Shown: positions 1 to 5,767 of the stretch, one piece after another
How positions within the stretch are numbered: the stretch's first letter is position 1
Layout: every line of letters begins with the position of its first letter
From: an uncultured Ruminococcus sp.
GTDB taxonomy: Bacteria; Bacillota; Clostridia; Oscillospirales; Ruminococcaceae
Direction: 5' to 3'
Assembly (NCBI GenBank): GCA_947177345.1
Contig: CAMWUB010000102.1
Coordinates: 1 to 5,926, forward strand
Length of the DNA: 5,926 nucleotides
Translations under genes and position numbers: made by a program
The notes under the pieces: model-generated
The model's input: the letters and a program-made list of their open reading frames with translations, nothing else
Database searches by the model: none
What the model was told of the DNA's origin: nothing

Positions 1-2
1 AT

Positions 3-308
3 ATATATGAATATGATTTACCGGATTTTTTTTCTGTAAATGCATACACTCCGGAAGATGTACAGAAAGTTATTGAACATTATAATTATATAGGAGCAGA
101 AGATAATAATTATTTATACTGTCATGATAATGACATAACACCGGATATTAAAACTTTACGTACAATGCTTCGTTGTGCAGATTATGAATATCGTGATGAA
201 TTATTTGGACTTGCTGTAGATGTCATGATACAGAGAATCAAGACCAATACGGACAAAATGGATAAAACAGACGATTTTAAATTCATAACAGAAGAAGAAA
301 TTAATTAA
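3..308 (+). CDS. Hypothetical protein, C-terminal 101 residues (5' partial)
   Basis: The frame is open from the window edge to a TAA at 306-308, giving 101 residues with no in-window start, so the gene begins upstream. The product is strongly acidic and rich in Asp, Glu, Asn and Tyr. It has no signal peptide or membrane segment in the visible part. It starts around IYEYDLPDFF, has a central stretch CADYEYRDELFGLAVDVM that looks helical, and ends in FKFITEEEIN. I do not recognise the family. A terminator follows 16 bases after the stop, so this gene closes its own transcription unit and is separate from the NAD locus. Its small acidic character resembles many immunity or accessory proteins, but that is only a resemblance. 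Confidence 0.7.
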   Translation: MYEYDLPDFFSVNAYTPEDVQKVIEHYNYIGAEDNNYLYCHDNDITPDIKTLRTMLRCADYEYRDELFGLAVDVMIQRIKTNTDKMDKTDDFKFITEEEIN

Positions 309-324
309 CTATAATATATATTTT

Positions 325-362
325 ATCCCTTACATTATTGTGAGGGATTTTTTTATTTTTTT
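325..362 (+). terminator. Rho-independent terminator after the upstream partial gene
   Basis: A nine-pair stem (325-333 with 340-348, one T-G wobble) encloses a six-base ATTATT loop. It is followed by a T-rich tract running to about 362. It insulates the NAD operon promoter, which starts 12 bases further on, from upstream transcription. No matching A-run lies on the left side, so it is probably one-directional. Confidence 0.9.
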
Positions 363-373
363 CGGAAAACCTC

Positions 374-402
374 TTGACAAATCCGGAAAGATATGTTATA
401 CT
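374..402 (+). promoter_or_regulatory. SigA-type extended -10 promoter of the NAD salvage operon
   Basis: TTGACA at 374-379 and TATACT at 397-402 are separated by exactly 17 bases. A TG at 394-395, one base before the -10, makes it an extended -10 promoter. Initiation would fall near 408-410, giving an untranslated leader of about 40-48 bases before nrtR. The -10 sits inside the dyad TATGT-N6-ACATA (392-407), a plausible place for repressor binding. No riboswitch-like structure is apparent in the short leader. Confidence 0.9.
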
Positions 403-427
403 ACATACAAACTAAAAGTTAATAACT
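392..427 (+). promoter_or_regulatory. Candidate operator dyads over and just downstream of the nrtR promoter
   Basis: Two inverted repeats lie close together. TATGT (392-396) pairs with ACATA (403-407) around the -10 box. AGTTA (417-421) pairs with TAACT (423-427) around a single central A, shortly after the expected transcription start. NrtR proteins are known to bind palindromes upstream of NAD genes and often control their own operon, so these are candidate autoregulatory sites. The DNA is AT-rich and short palindromes arise by chance, so the assignment is inference. Confidence 0.35.
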
Positions 428-440
428 ATATATTACTATC

Positions 441-451
441 AGAGGAGTGAT
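441..451 (+). promoter_or_regulatory. Shine-Dalgarno site of nrtR, placed over the GTG codon
   Basis: The sequence AGAGGAGTGAT is a near-complete match to the 16S rRNA anti-Shine-Dalgarno sequence. It contains the only canonical start codon (GTG, 447-449), leaving no spacing for that start. In nadV, nadE and the imm7-like gene of this window, the start codon follows a GGTGAT or GGTAAT block by exactly four bases. The same rule here points to the ATT codon at 456-458. Confidence 0.7.
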
Positions 452-1214
452 AATTATTTATTCCATAGAAAATTTTGAAAGACCGTCAGTCGCCTCGGAC
501 TGCGTAGTTTTCGGCATAGACAGCATTGAACCCGATTCTCCACGAAGTCTTAAACAACGTAAGCTGAAAATCCTGCTCGTAAAGCGTGGTGAAGAACCTT
601 TCATTAACAGATATTCCCTTGCCGGTGGATTCTTACGGAAAGGCGAGACTATAGAAGAAACTGCCCTCCGTGAACTGAAAGAGGAAGCAGGCGTTTCCGA
701 ACCGAAAATAATAAATCTCGGAATTTATAGCTGTCCTGACCGTGACCCGCGTGGCTGGATTATTTCATGTGCATTTCTTGCCCTCACGAGAACCGTTACA
801 CTTTCCACCGCCGATTACTCCGATGCTCTTGACGCACATTGGCTTACTTTCGAGTACGAAAACGAAAAAATTACTCTTTCCGACGGTACGGAAGAAATTA
901 TTATAAATTATAATAATGGTCAGCCGGAAAAAAATCCGTTAGCTTTTGACCACGCTAAAATTATCTACGATGCTTTTATGAAACTCCGTGATGAAGTGAT
1001 ACATCATGATATAGTTTTTGACCTTATGCCACCTCTTTTTGCTATATCCGATTTACAACAGCCTTATGAAATAATCACAGGGAAAAAGACTTCACCGCAG
1101 AATTTCCGGAAAAAAATGTCATCAAAGATACGTGAGACCAATTTTTTTGATACAAAATCAGCACACAGGACTTCTAAACTTTACGAACGTATACCACAGG
1201 GGGAATTATTGTGA
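447..1214 (+). CDS. nrtR: NrtR-type Nudix/winged-helix transcriptional regulator of NAD metabolism
   Basis: The 255-residue product has the two-part layout of NrtR. An N-terminal Nudix domain (about 11-140) begins at RPSVASDCVVFGID. A C-terminal winged-helix region (about 165-246) holds the family-like FDHAKIIYDAF, SDLQQPYEIITG and QNFRKK segments. The Nudix box is complete: G61, E67, R75, E76, L77, E79, E80, G82 and V83 fit the GX5EX7REUXEEXGU pattern. Characterised NrtR regulators sense ADP-ribose or related NAD metabolites, and some have lost Nudix catalysis; here the metal-binding glutamates are present, so ADP-ribose hydrolysis to AMP and ribose 5-phosphate remains possible. It is first in the operon and overlaps pncA by four bases. 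GTG at 447 is the only canonical start but lies on the Shine-Dalgarno; ATT at 456, three codons later, is better spaced. No in-frame ATG occurs before residue 193. Confidence 0.85.
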   Translation: MIIIYSIENFERPSVASDCVVFGIDSIEPDSPRSLKQRKLKILLVKRGEEPFINRYSLAGGFLRKGETIEETALRELKEEAGVSEPKIINLGIYSCPDRDPRGWIISCAFLALTRTVTLSTADYSDALDAHWLTFEYENEKITLSDGTEEIIINYNNGQPEKNPLAFDHAKIIYDAFMKLRDEVIHHDIVFDLMPPLFAISDLQQPYEIITGKKTSPQNFRKKMSSKIRETNFFDTKSAHRTSKLYERIPQGELL

Positions 1215-1738
1215 AAGTTTTAATAGTAGTAGATATGCAGAATGATTTTACCACTGGAGTTTTAGGAAATCCGGAAACATTTTCCGTCATAAAAAATGTA
1301 ACGGATTATATAAATAAATTCCGCAAAGAAAATTCCGACGGTAAAATAATTGTAACTCTCGATACTCATTATGAAAATTATATGGAAACTCAGGAGGGAA
1401 AGTTTTTACCTGTTCCGCACTGCATAAGAGATACGGTCGGTTGGAAACTTGTTCCGGAAATTGAAGAAATTATAGGCGACTGCATACGGCTTGAAAAAAT
1501 AACTTTCGGAGCTGTTGATTTGCCGTATGTAATCGGACGTGATGTAATTATTGAAGAAATTCAGCTAATCGGAGTTTGTACCGATATATGCGTAATCTCA
1601 AACGCCATGATTATTAAATCAGCGTTTCCGGAAGTCCCTGTGAAAGTAATTGCTGACTGCTGTGCCGGAGTTACGCCGGAAAGTCACCGTACAGCCCTTG
1701 ACGCTATGAAAATGTGTCAGATTATTATTGAGGAGTGA
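1211..1738 (+). CDS. pncA: Nicotinamidase, cysteine hydrolase (isochorismatase-like) family
   Basis: This 175-residue cytoplasmic enzyme should deamidate nicotinamide to nicotinate plus ammonia, the entry to the Preiss-Handler salvage route. The N-terminus LIVVDMQNDF carries the catalytic Asp8. Lys96 in LEKITFGA is the expected catalytic lysine, and Cys127 in GVCTDICV is the nucleophile. DTH (Asp51, His53), His70 in PVPHC and probably Glu62 in TQEGK are the likely metal ligands, by analogy with other nicotinamidases. The length is normal for short Bacillota forms. The GTG start overlaps the nrtR stop in a GTGA arrangement and has AGGGGGA six bases upstream, so translation is probably coupled to nrtR. 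Other isochorismatase-family amidases share the triad, but the NAD context and the DTH and LPVPHC motifs favour nicotinamidase. Confidence 0.92.
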   Translation: MKVLIVVDMQNDFTTGVLGNPETFSVIKNVTDYINKFRKENSDGKIIVTLDTHYENYMETQEGKFLPVPHCIRDTVGWKLVPEIEEIIGDCIRLEKITFGAVDLPYVIGRDVIIEEIQLIGVCTDICVISNAMIIKSAFPEVPVKVIADCCAGVTPESHRTALDAMKMCQIIIEE

Positions 1739-1744
1739 AAAATT

Positions 1745-2566
1745 ATGATTTCAATGAAATATAAAAAATTCTACTATCCGGAAGTGCATACCTATCCGGA
1801 CGGAACTTTCAAAGTTAATATGCCTGAAATTCCAGTCATAGACAATCAGCCCATTGAGGTGGTATGGACTTACCGCAAGGAGCAGGATTTAACGCTTTTA
1901 ATCTATATAACGGAAAATCTTAAGGAAAATTATAAAAATCCGGTACATCTCTATATGCCGTATGTTCCTAACGCACGCATGGATAGGGTACACGATAAAA
2001 ACGAAGTCTTTACGCTGAAATATTTCTGTAAAATAATAAACTTCCTTGAATTTGACAGCGTTAAAGTTCTTGATGTTCATTCACCGGTAACATCAGCACT
2101 GATTGACCGTTGCGAAAACATTTCACCTATGAAATATATAAATACTACAATTAAATTATCCGGAATCAATCCGAAATATGATTATATTTTCTTTCCCGAC
2201 GAGGGCAGTTTTAAACGCTATTCAGATATGTTCGTAAACTTTGATAATATCGGGTTCGGAATAAAAAAGCGTGACTGGAAAACCGGTAAAATTACAGGGC
2301 TGGATATTTCCGGTGATTCTCCGACAAATAAAAACGTACTTCTCATTGACGATATATGTTCATACGGCGGTACGGCTTATCACTCGGCGAAAAAGCTGAA
2401 AACAGCAGGTTGCAGAAATGTACATCTGTACTTCACGCATTGTGAAAACTCGATATTTCAGGGCGAACTTCTCAGGGAAGATTTGATAAATCATATCTAT
2501 ACGACAAACTCCGCATCTGATATTATGCAATCCGGAAAAATAACCGTTTTTGACTGTGTGGTTTAA
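1745..2566 (+). CDS. prs: Divergent short ribose-phosphate pyrophosphokinase (PRPP synthetase)
   Basis: The product should transfer pyrophosphate from ATP to ribose 5-phosphate, giving the PRPP that NadV consumes. At 273 residues it is shorter than the roughly 315-residue housekeeping enzymes. Family landmarks appear in order: the flexible-loop region YVPNARMDR (73-81, like YARQDR), DVH (110-112, like DLH), PDEGSFKRY (151-159, like PDAGGVKRA), IKKRD (173-177) and the PRPP loop LIDDICSYGGT (200-210). The loop differs from the canonical DDMIDTAGT: Ser206 and Tyr207 replace the usual Asp and Thr. Start ATG 1745 has AGGAG at 1731-1735, and pncA ends seven bases earlier. Prs-like genes are known beside nadV in some phage and bacterial NAD salvage clusters, which supports a dedicated rather than housekeeping role. 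A catalytically altered homologue is possible. Confidence 0.85.
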   Translation: MISMKYKKFYYPEVHTYPDGTFKVNMPEIPVIDNQPIEVVWTYRKEQDLTLLIYITENLKENYKNPVHLYMPYVPNARMDRVHDKNEVFTLKYFCKIINFLEFDSVKVLDVHSPVTSALIDRCENISPMKYINTTIKLSGINPKYDYIFFPDEGSFKRYSDMFVNFDNIGFGIKKRDWKTGKITGLDISGDSPTNKNVLLIDDICSYGGTAYHSAKKLKTAGCRNVHLYFTHCENSIFQGELLREDLINHIYTTNSASDIMQSGKITVFDCVV

Positions 2567-2570
2567 TTTA

Positions 2571-2989
2571 ATGATAAAATTCACAGATGATTTAATGAAA
2601 AAAGCCTTGCCGTTTTCGGTGAGGATTATAAATATCCTGTATATGCGTCCATAGACTGCCGGAGCAGTTTTTTCAGAAGCTACAATACAAAAGCCGGTTT
2701 TGTGGCTGTAACAGATACCGGAAAACTTCTTGTTGCCGAATACTATATAATGGGAACGGAAAAGAAATATATATTTCCGTTACTGAATCTTGAAAAAATT
2801 AAAATCCGGAAATTTGCATTTTTACCGATTTATAAAATAAAAACTCTTTTCGTATCGGACGAAAAAAAATTCCGGCTTGATATTAATGTTTCGCTGAAAG
2901 TATATGGTCACGAATTTACGGAACAGGAACAGAATGCTCTGAATTTTATTGAAACTCTGCAAAACTGGCAGAATTACTTAAAGAGGTGA
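2571..2989 (+). pseudogene. Small protein gene broken by a -1 frameshift at an A6 tract (possible PH-like fold)
   Basis: An ATG at 2571, four bases after the prs stop, opens a frame reading MIKFTDDLMKK that ends at TAG 2652-2654. A second frame, open from 2591 to TGA 2987-2989, has no start codon before GTG 2702. Its codons from about 2600 read like real protein, including LAVFGEDYKYPVYASIDCR and YNTKAGFVAV. The frames meet at six A residues (2598-2603). One extra A would fuse them into 139 residues. The piece from GTG 2702 alone (95 residues) lacks a Shine-Dalgarno and would cut into the fold. The C-terminal part alternates predicted strands (GKLLVAEYYIMG, YKIKTLFVSDEKKF) and ends in a helix (NALNFIETLQNW), a pattern seen in bacterial PH-like domains, but I do not recognise the family. 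It could be a pseudogene, a phase-variable gene, programmed slippage or a homopolymer sequencing error. Confidence 0.7.
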
Positions 2990-2990
2990 T
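2982..2990 (+). promoter_or_regulatory. Shine-Dalgarno site fixing the TTG start of nadV
   Basis: AGAGGTGAT matches the 16S rRNA tail well and lies four bases before TTG 2995. It overlaps the stop of the preceding gene (TGA 2987-2989) and contains the competing GTG at 2986, which therefore has no ribosome binding site of its own. Confidence 0.85.
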
Positions 2991-2994
2991 TTTT

Positions 2995-4467
2995 TTGTAC
3001 GATTATATAAATCCTATGCTGTTATGCGATTTTTATAAAACTGTCCATAGCGATATGATTAATCCAAAAATGACAAAATCCGTATCATACTATACCCCAC
3101 GCATGAGCAGGATAAACCGCTGGGACAGTGTCGTTAATTTTGGTTTACAAATGTTCATGAAGACTTATCTTATAGATTACTTCAACAGAAATTTCTTCGG
3201 ACTTACGGAAGAAGTAGTAGTCAGCGAATTTGAAAGAGTTCTGAATAATACGTTAGGGAAAGGTATCTGTAATTCTGAAAAAATACGGAAATTACACCGT
3301 TTAGGGTATCTTCCGATAGAAATAACAGCACTTCCGGAGGGCGTGAAAGTTCCGGTACACGTACCAATGTTCAGCATAAGCAATACGCATAAAGATTTTG
3401 TATGGTTGCCACAGGCTCTTGAAAGTATCATAAGTGCGGAAATATGGTATCCTCAGATTACAGCGACAGTTGGTGTGACATATCGTGAAATCGTCAATAA
3501 ATATTATAGCCTTACGTGTGACGACAATATAAGCCGTTCAAAAGCGTTAGGGTCATTCGATTTCAGGGGCGATATGGGTCTTGATTCCGCACTGAAAGCC
3601 TCAGCCGGTTGGTGTCTGTCTTTCGAGAATACGGCGACAGTTCCGGCGATACCGTACCTTGAAAAAATTTTCAATTGCGACTGTACAAAAGAACCGGTTG
3701 CATTCGGGGCGGTGAGTACCGAACATTTTGTAATGTGTTCAAACTATGCCATCGACGGCGACGAGATAACTTTTCTGCGGAAATTACTGACTGAACTTTA
3801 TCCGGATACGAGTTTTTCAGCGGTACTTGATTCTTACGATTACTGGAATGTCATTGACAATATACTTCCGGAACTTCACGAGGAAATTATGAATCATAAC
3901 GGTTGTATGCTTATGCGTGGTGATTCCGGCGATTGTGTAGAAGTCGTCACGGAAACGGTTTTCAGATTATGGGAACAGTTCGGCGGTACTGTCAACAGTA
4001 AGGGCTATAAAGTTCTTGACACACACGTAAAAGCTATTTACGGAGATAGCATAACAGTACAGCGTTGCGAGGAAATCTACGATATATTAATGAAAAATGG
4101 TTTTGCTTGTTCAAATGTTGCGTTGGGAGTGGGTTCGTTTTCGATGCACTGCATAGAAGAGGACGGCATTTTAAAACCTTTCACCCGTGATACTTTCGGT
4201 TGTGCGATAAAGGCTTGTTATGCGGAAATAGACGGAAAAGAATATCCGGTTTTCAAGAATCCGAAAGACAGTAATTTCAAGAAAAGTCAGAAAGGTCTGT
4301 GTTATGTTTACCGTGACGATAACGGAAAGTTACAGTATAAGGACGGCTATACAGCGAGTACAATTCCGGACGGTAATTTACTTGTACCGGTCTTCAGGGA
4401 CGGCAAAATATTAAGAGAATATACTTTGAAAGAATTACGGCAGACTATCGAAAAAGAATTATCTTGA
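2995..4467 (+). CDS. nadV: Nicotinamide phosphoribosyltransferase (NAMPT family)
   Basis: The enzyme condenses nicotinamide with PRPP to give NMN, the one-step route that bypasses nicotinate. Counted from the TTG start it has 490 residues, the normal length for bacterial NadV and close to human NAMPT. Comparable landmarks are the N-terminal LLCDFYKTVHSDM, the DFRGD loop (Asp189, matching the nicotinamide-selecting Asp of NAMPT), TEHF with His244 (the phosphorylatable histidine), VLDSYDYWNVID, LMRGDSGD (Arg308, Asp310), NSKGYKVLDTH, YGDS (Gly350, Asp351), the glycine-containing ALGVGSF and the C-terminal VFKNPKDSNFKKSQKG. I chose TTG 2995 over GTG 2986 because only the former has a properly spaced Shine-Dalgarno. 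It follows prs and the broken small gene, and no terminator separates it from nadE. The Asp at the base-binding site favours nicotinamide over nicotinate as substrate. Confidence 0.95.
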   Translation: MYDYINPMLLCDFYKTVHSDMINPKMTKSVSYYTPRMSRINRWDSVVNFGLQMFMKTYLIDYFNRNFFGLTEEVVVSEFERVLNNTLGKGICNSEKIRKLHRLGYLPIEITALPEGVKVPVHVPMFSISNTHKDFVWLPQALESIISAEIWYPQITATVGVTYREIVNKYYSLTCDDNISRSKALGSFDFRGDMGLDSALKASAGWCLSFENTATVPAIPYLEKIFNCDCTKEPVAFGAVSTEHFVMCSNYAIDGDEITFLRKLLTELYPDTSFSAVLDSYDYWNVIDNILPELHEEIMNHNGCMLMRGDSGDCVEVVTETVFRLWEQFGGTVNSKGYKVLDTHVKAIYGDSITVQRCEEIYDILMKNGFACSNVALGVGSFSMHCIEEDGILKPFTRDTFGCAIKACYAEIDGKEYPVFKNPKDSNFKKSQKGLCYVYRDDNGKLQYKDGYTASTIPDGNLLVPVFRDGKILREYTLKELRQTIEKELS

Positions 4468-4492
4468 CAAATTTTTCCGGATATATTATAAT
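4464..4492 (+). promoter_or_regulatory. Consensus SigA promoter of nadE overlapping the nadV stop
   Basis: TTGACA (4464-4469) and TATAAT (4487-4492) both match consensus perfectly with a 17-base spacer. The nadV stop TGA (4465-4467) lies within the -35 box. Transcription should begin near 4499, leaving a leader of only about 18 bases that consists largely of the Shine-Dalgarno. nadE can thus be expressed independently of the upstream genes as well as by read-through. Like the nrtR promoter, it has GATAT immediately upstream at the same offset from the -10. Confidence 0.92.
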
Positions 4493-4516
4493 TAGAAAAA
4501 AACGGAGGTAATTTCT

Positions 4517-5257
4517 ATGGAAAATTTCAACGCTGAAAAGGCAATCGAAAACATAGTTACGTGGATTAGGCAGTATTTCGAGGAAAACGCAACTCCTACA
4601 ACTAAAGCTGTTGTGGGAATATCCGGTGGTAAGGATAGTTCCGTTGCATCGGCACTGTGCGTAAGGGCTTTAGGTAAAGAAAGAGTTATTGGTGTACTCA
4701 TGCCACAAGGTGAGCAGGCAGATATTGAGTACAGCAGACTTCTTGTAAAAACTCTTGACATAAAGCATTATGTAGTGAATATCGGTGAGACGGTCAGCTC
4801 TTTCATGACGGAGATAAAAAAACATATTGAACCGTCCGGACAGACAATTATCAATACACCGGCACGTATCAGAATGACTACACTTTATGCAATCGCCGGA
4901 ACAGTAGGCGGACGGGTAGTAAATACGTGTAATCTTTCGGAAGACTGGGTAGGATATTCTACAAAATTCGGAGATTCCGCCGGTGACTTCTCACCGCTTG
5001 CCGATTTCACAGTGACGGAAATTCTTCAGATAGGCGACGCACTCGGTCTGCCGTATGAACTCGTACACAAAGTGCCTATTGACGGACTTTGCGGAAAAAC
5101 CGACGAGGAAAATTTAGGCTTCACATATGCGGAACTCGATACCTATATACGAGGTCTGACTGACCTTTCCGACAAACCCGAACTCAAGGAAAAAATAGAC
5201 CGTATGCACAGAAATAATCTCCATAAGTTACAGCTTATGCCGACTTTCAGACAGTAA
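4517..5257 (+). CDS. nadE: Ammonia-dependent NAD synthetase
   Basis: NadE adenylates nicotinate adenine dinucleotide with ATP and replaces the adenylate by ammonia, giving NAD, the final step of the de novo and Preiss-Handler routes. The 246-residue product is a single synthetase domain with no N-terminal nitrilase-like glutaminase domain, so it should use free ammonia. Visible motifs are the pyrophosphatase P-loop GISGGKDSS (34-42), NTPARIRM (113-120), NLSEDWVGYSTKFGDS (139-154), GDFSPLADF (156-164), PIDGLCGKTDEENLG (187-201) and the C-terminal HKLQLMPTF (236-244). ATG 4517 is preceded by GGAGGT with ideal spacing. It has its own promoter but lies 49 bases after nadV without an intervening terminator. 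A bidirectional terminator follows. Ammonia released by PncA could feed it, though cellular ammonia makes that dependence unlikely. Confidence 0.95.
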   Translation: MENFNAEKAIENIVTWIRQYFEENATPTTKAVVGISGGKDSSVASALCVRALGKERVIGVLMPQGEQADIEYSRLLVKTLDIKHYVVNIGETVSSFMTEIKKHIEPSGQTIINTPARIRMTTLYAIAGTVGGRVVNTCNLSEDWVGYSTKFGDSAGDFSPLADFTVTEILQIGDALGLPYELVHKVPIDGLCGKTDEENLGFTYAELDTYIRGLTDLSDKPELKEKIDRMHRNNLHKLQLMPTFRQ

Positions 5258-5258
5258 T

Positions 5259-5296
5259 AAAAAATCCGCACAACTTACGTTGTGCGGTTAATTTTT
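5259..5296. terminator. Bidirectional rho-independent terminator between nadE and the convergent imm7-like gene
   Basis: A perfect nine-pair stem, CCGCACAAC (5266-5274) and GTTGTGCGG (5279-5287), encloses a TTAC tetraloop. On the + strand it is followed by a T tract (5292-5296) and serves nadE. On the left a run of six A (5259-5264) becomes a T-run for minus-strand transcription, so it also terminates the gene that ends at 5343. The 46 bases between this terminator and that gene hold nothing else I can name. Confidence 0.93.
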
Positions 5297-5342
5297 ATAT
5301 GTTGAAAAATCCGGTTTATCCGCATAAATTAAAATTAGTGTA

Positions 5343-5738
5343 TTATGTTCTATCTTCAATTGCAGGTATACAGGGGGAAAAATCTTTATCCAACTTATAA
5401 GTACAACTTCCTCTTTTGAATATATAGCTTTGAAACTCATTATAATGTACTCCATCTTCATCATCACGAATATAGATTATACCATAACTTCCAGTTGCGA
5501 TTTCTGAAATACTTTTATATGTTTCGATAATATCATCAACTTCTTTTGTCCGATGATTTGAACAAAACAAGGTATTTATAAATGGGAAACCATTCATATA
5601 TTTCAATTCAATACCGCAAGTATTTTTTAAAATAATATCTTTTATTTTTTGTCTTATAATTTCAAGTTCAACTTGTGGTAACAAATCTTCATCTCCAGAT
5701 GTTTCACAAATTGATAACCAGCCATGTAATTCTATCAT
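5343..5738 (-). CDS. Imm7-like immunity protein
   Basis: The 131-residue product begins MIELHGWLSICET, contains NG (49-50), NHR (61-63) and GSYGIIYIRDDED (83-95), and ends in SPCIPAIEDRT. From memory this series of motifs matches the Imm7 family of immunity proteins, which neutralise nuclease-type effectors of polymorphic toxin systems in the cytoplasm. No signal peptide or membrane segment is visible. An in-frame ATG four codons upstream (5750) lacks a ribosome binding site, while ATG 5738 follows GGTGAT by four bases and starts exactly at the conserved N-terminus. It converges on nadE across a shared terminator, so it is a separate unit. No toxin gene is visible in the window, though only about 190 bases upstream can be seen. 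The family call is recollection rather than search. Confidence 0.75.
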   Translation of the reverse strand: MIELHGWLSICETSGDEDLLPQVELEIIRQKIKDIILKNTCGIELKYMNGFPFINTLFCSNHRTKEVDDIIETYKSISEIATGSYGIIYIRDDEDGVHYNEFQSYIFKRGSCTYKLDKDFSPCIPAIEDRT

Positions 5739-5742
5739 AACT

Positions 5743-5748
5743 ATCACC
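5743..5748 (-). promoter_or_regulatory. Shine-Dalgarno element fixing the imm7-like start
   Basis: On the minus strand GGTGAT lies four bases before the ATG at 5738, the same geometry as for nadV. It falls inside the codons of the alternative start at 5750, which argues against that longer form. Confidence 0.7.
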
Positions 5749-5767
5749 ATAAATTATCAAAGCATTG

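Noticed and set aside
403..446. NAD-binding riboswitch in the nrtR leader
   Set aside because: The leader is about 40 bases of AT-rich DNA with only a five-pair dyad, too short and simple for a known NAD riboswitch.
1898..2080. Minus-strand 60-codon frame inside prs
   Set aside because: It lies wholly within a well-supported gene, has no ribosome site and no recognisable motif; a shadow frame.
2360..2584. Minus-strand 74-codon frame across the prs end
   Set aside because: It is antisense to the PRPP loop coding region, with a composition expected of a complement frame and no promoter or ribosome site.
2986..2994. GTG start for nadV, three codons earlier
   Set aside because: This GTG is part of the Shine-Dalgarno and of the previous stop region; TTG 2995 has the correct four-base spacing.
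3177..3431. Minus-strand 84-codon frame inside nadV
   Set aside because: It is antisense to conserved NAMPT sequence and explained by the codon pattern of nadV.
4492..4761. Minus-strand 89-codon frame inside nadE
   Set aside because: It is antisense to the NadE P-loop region; its start has no supporting signals.
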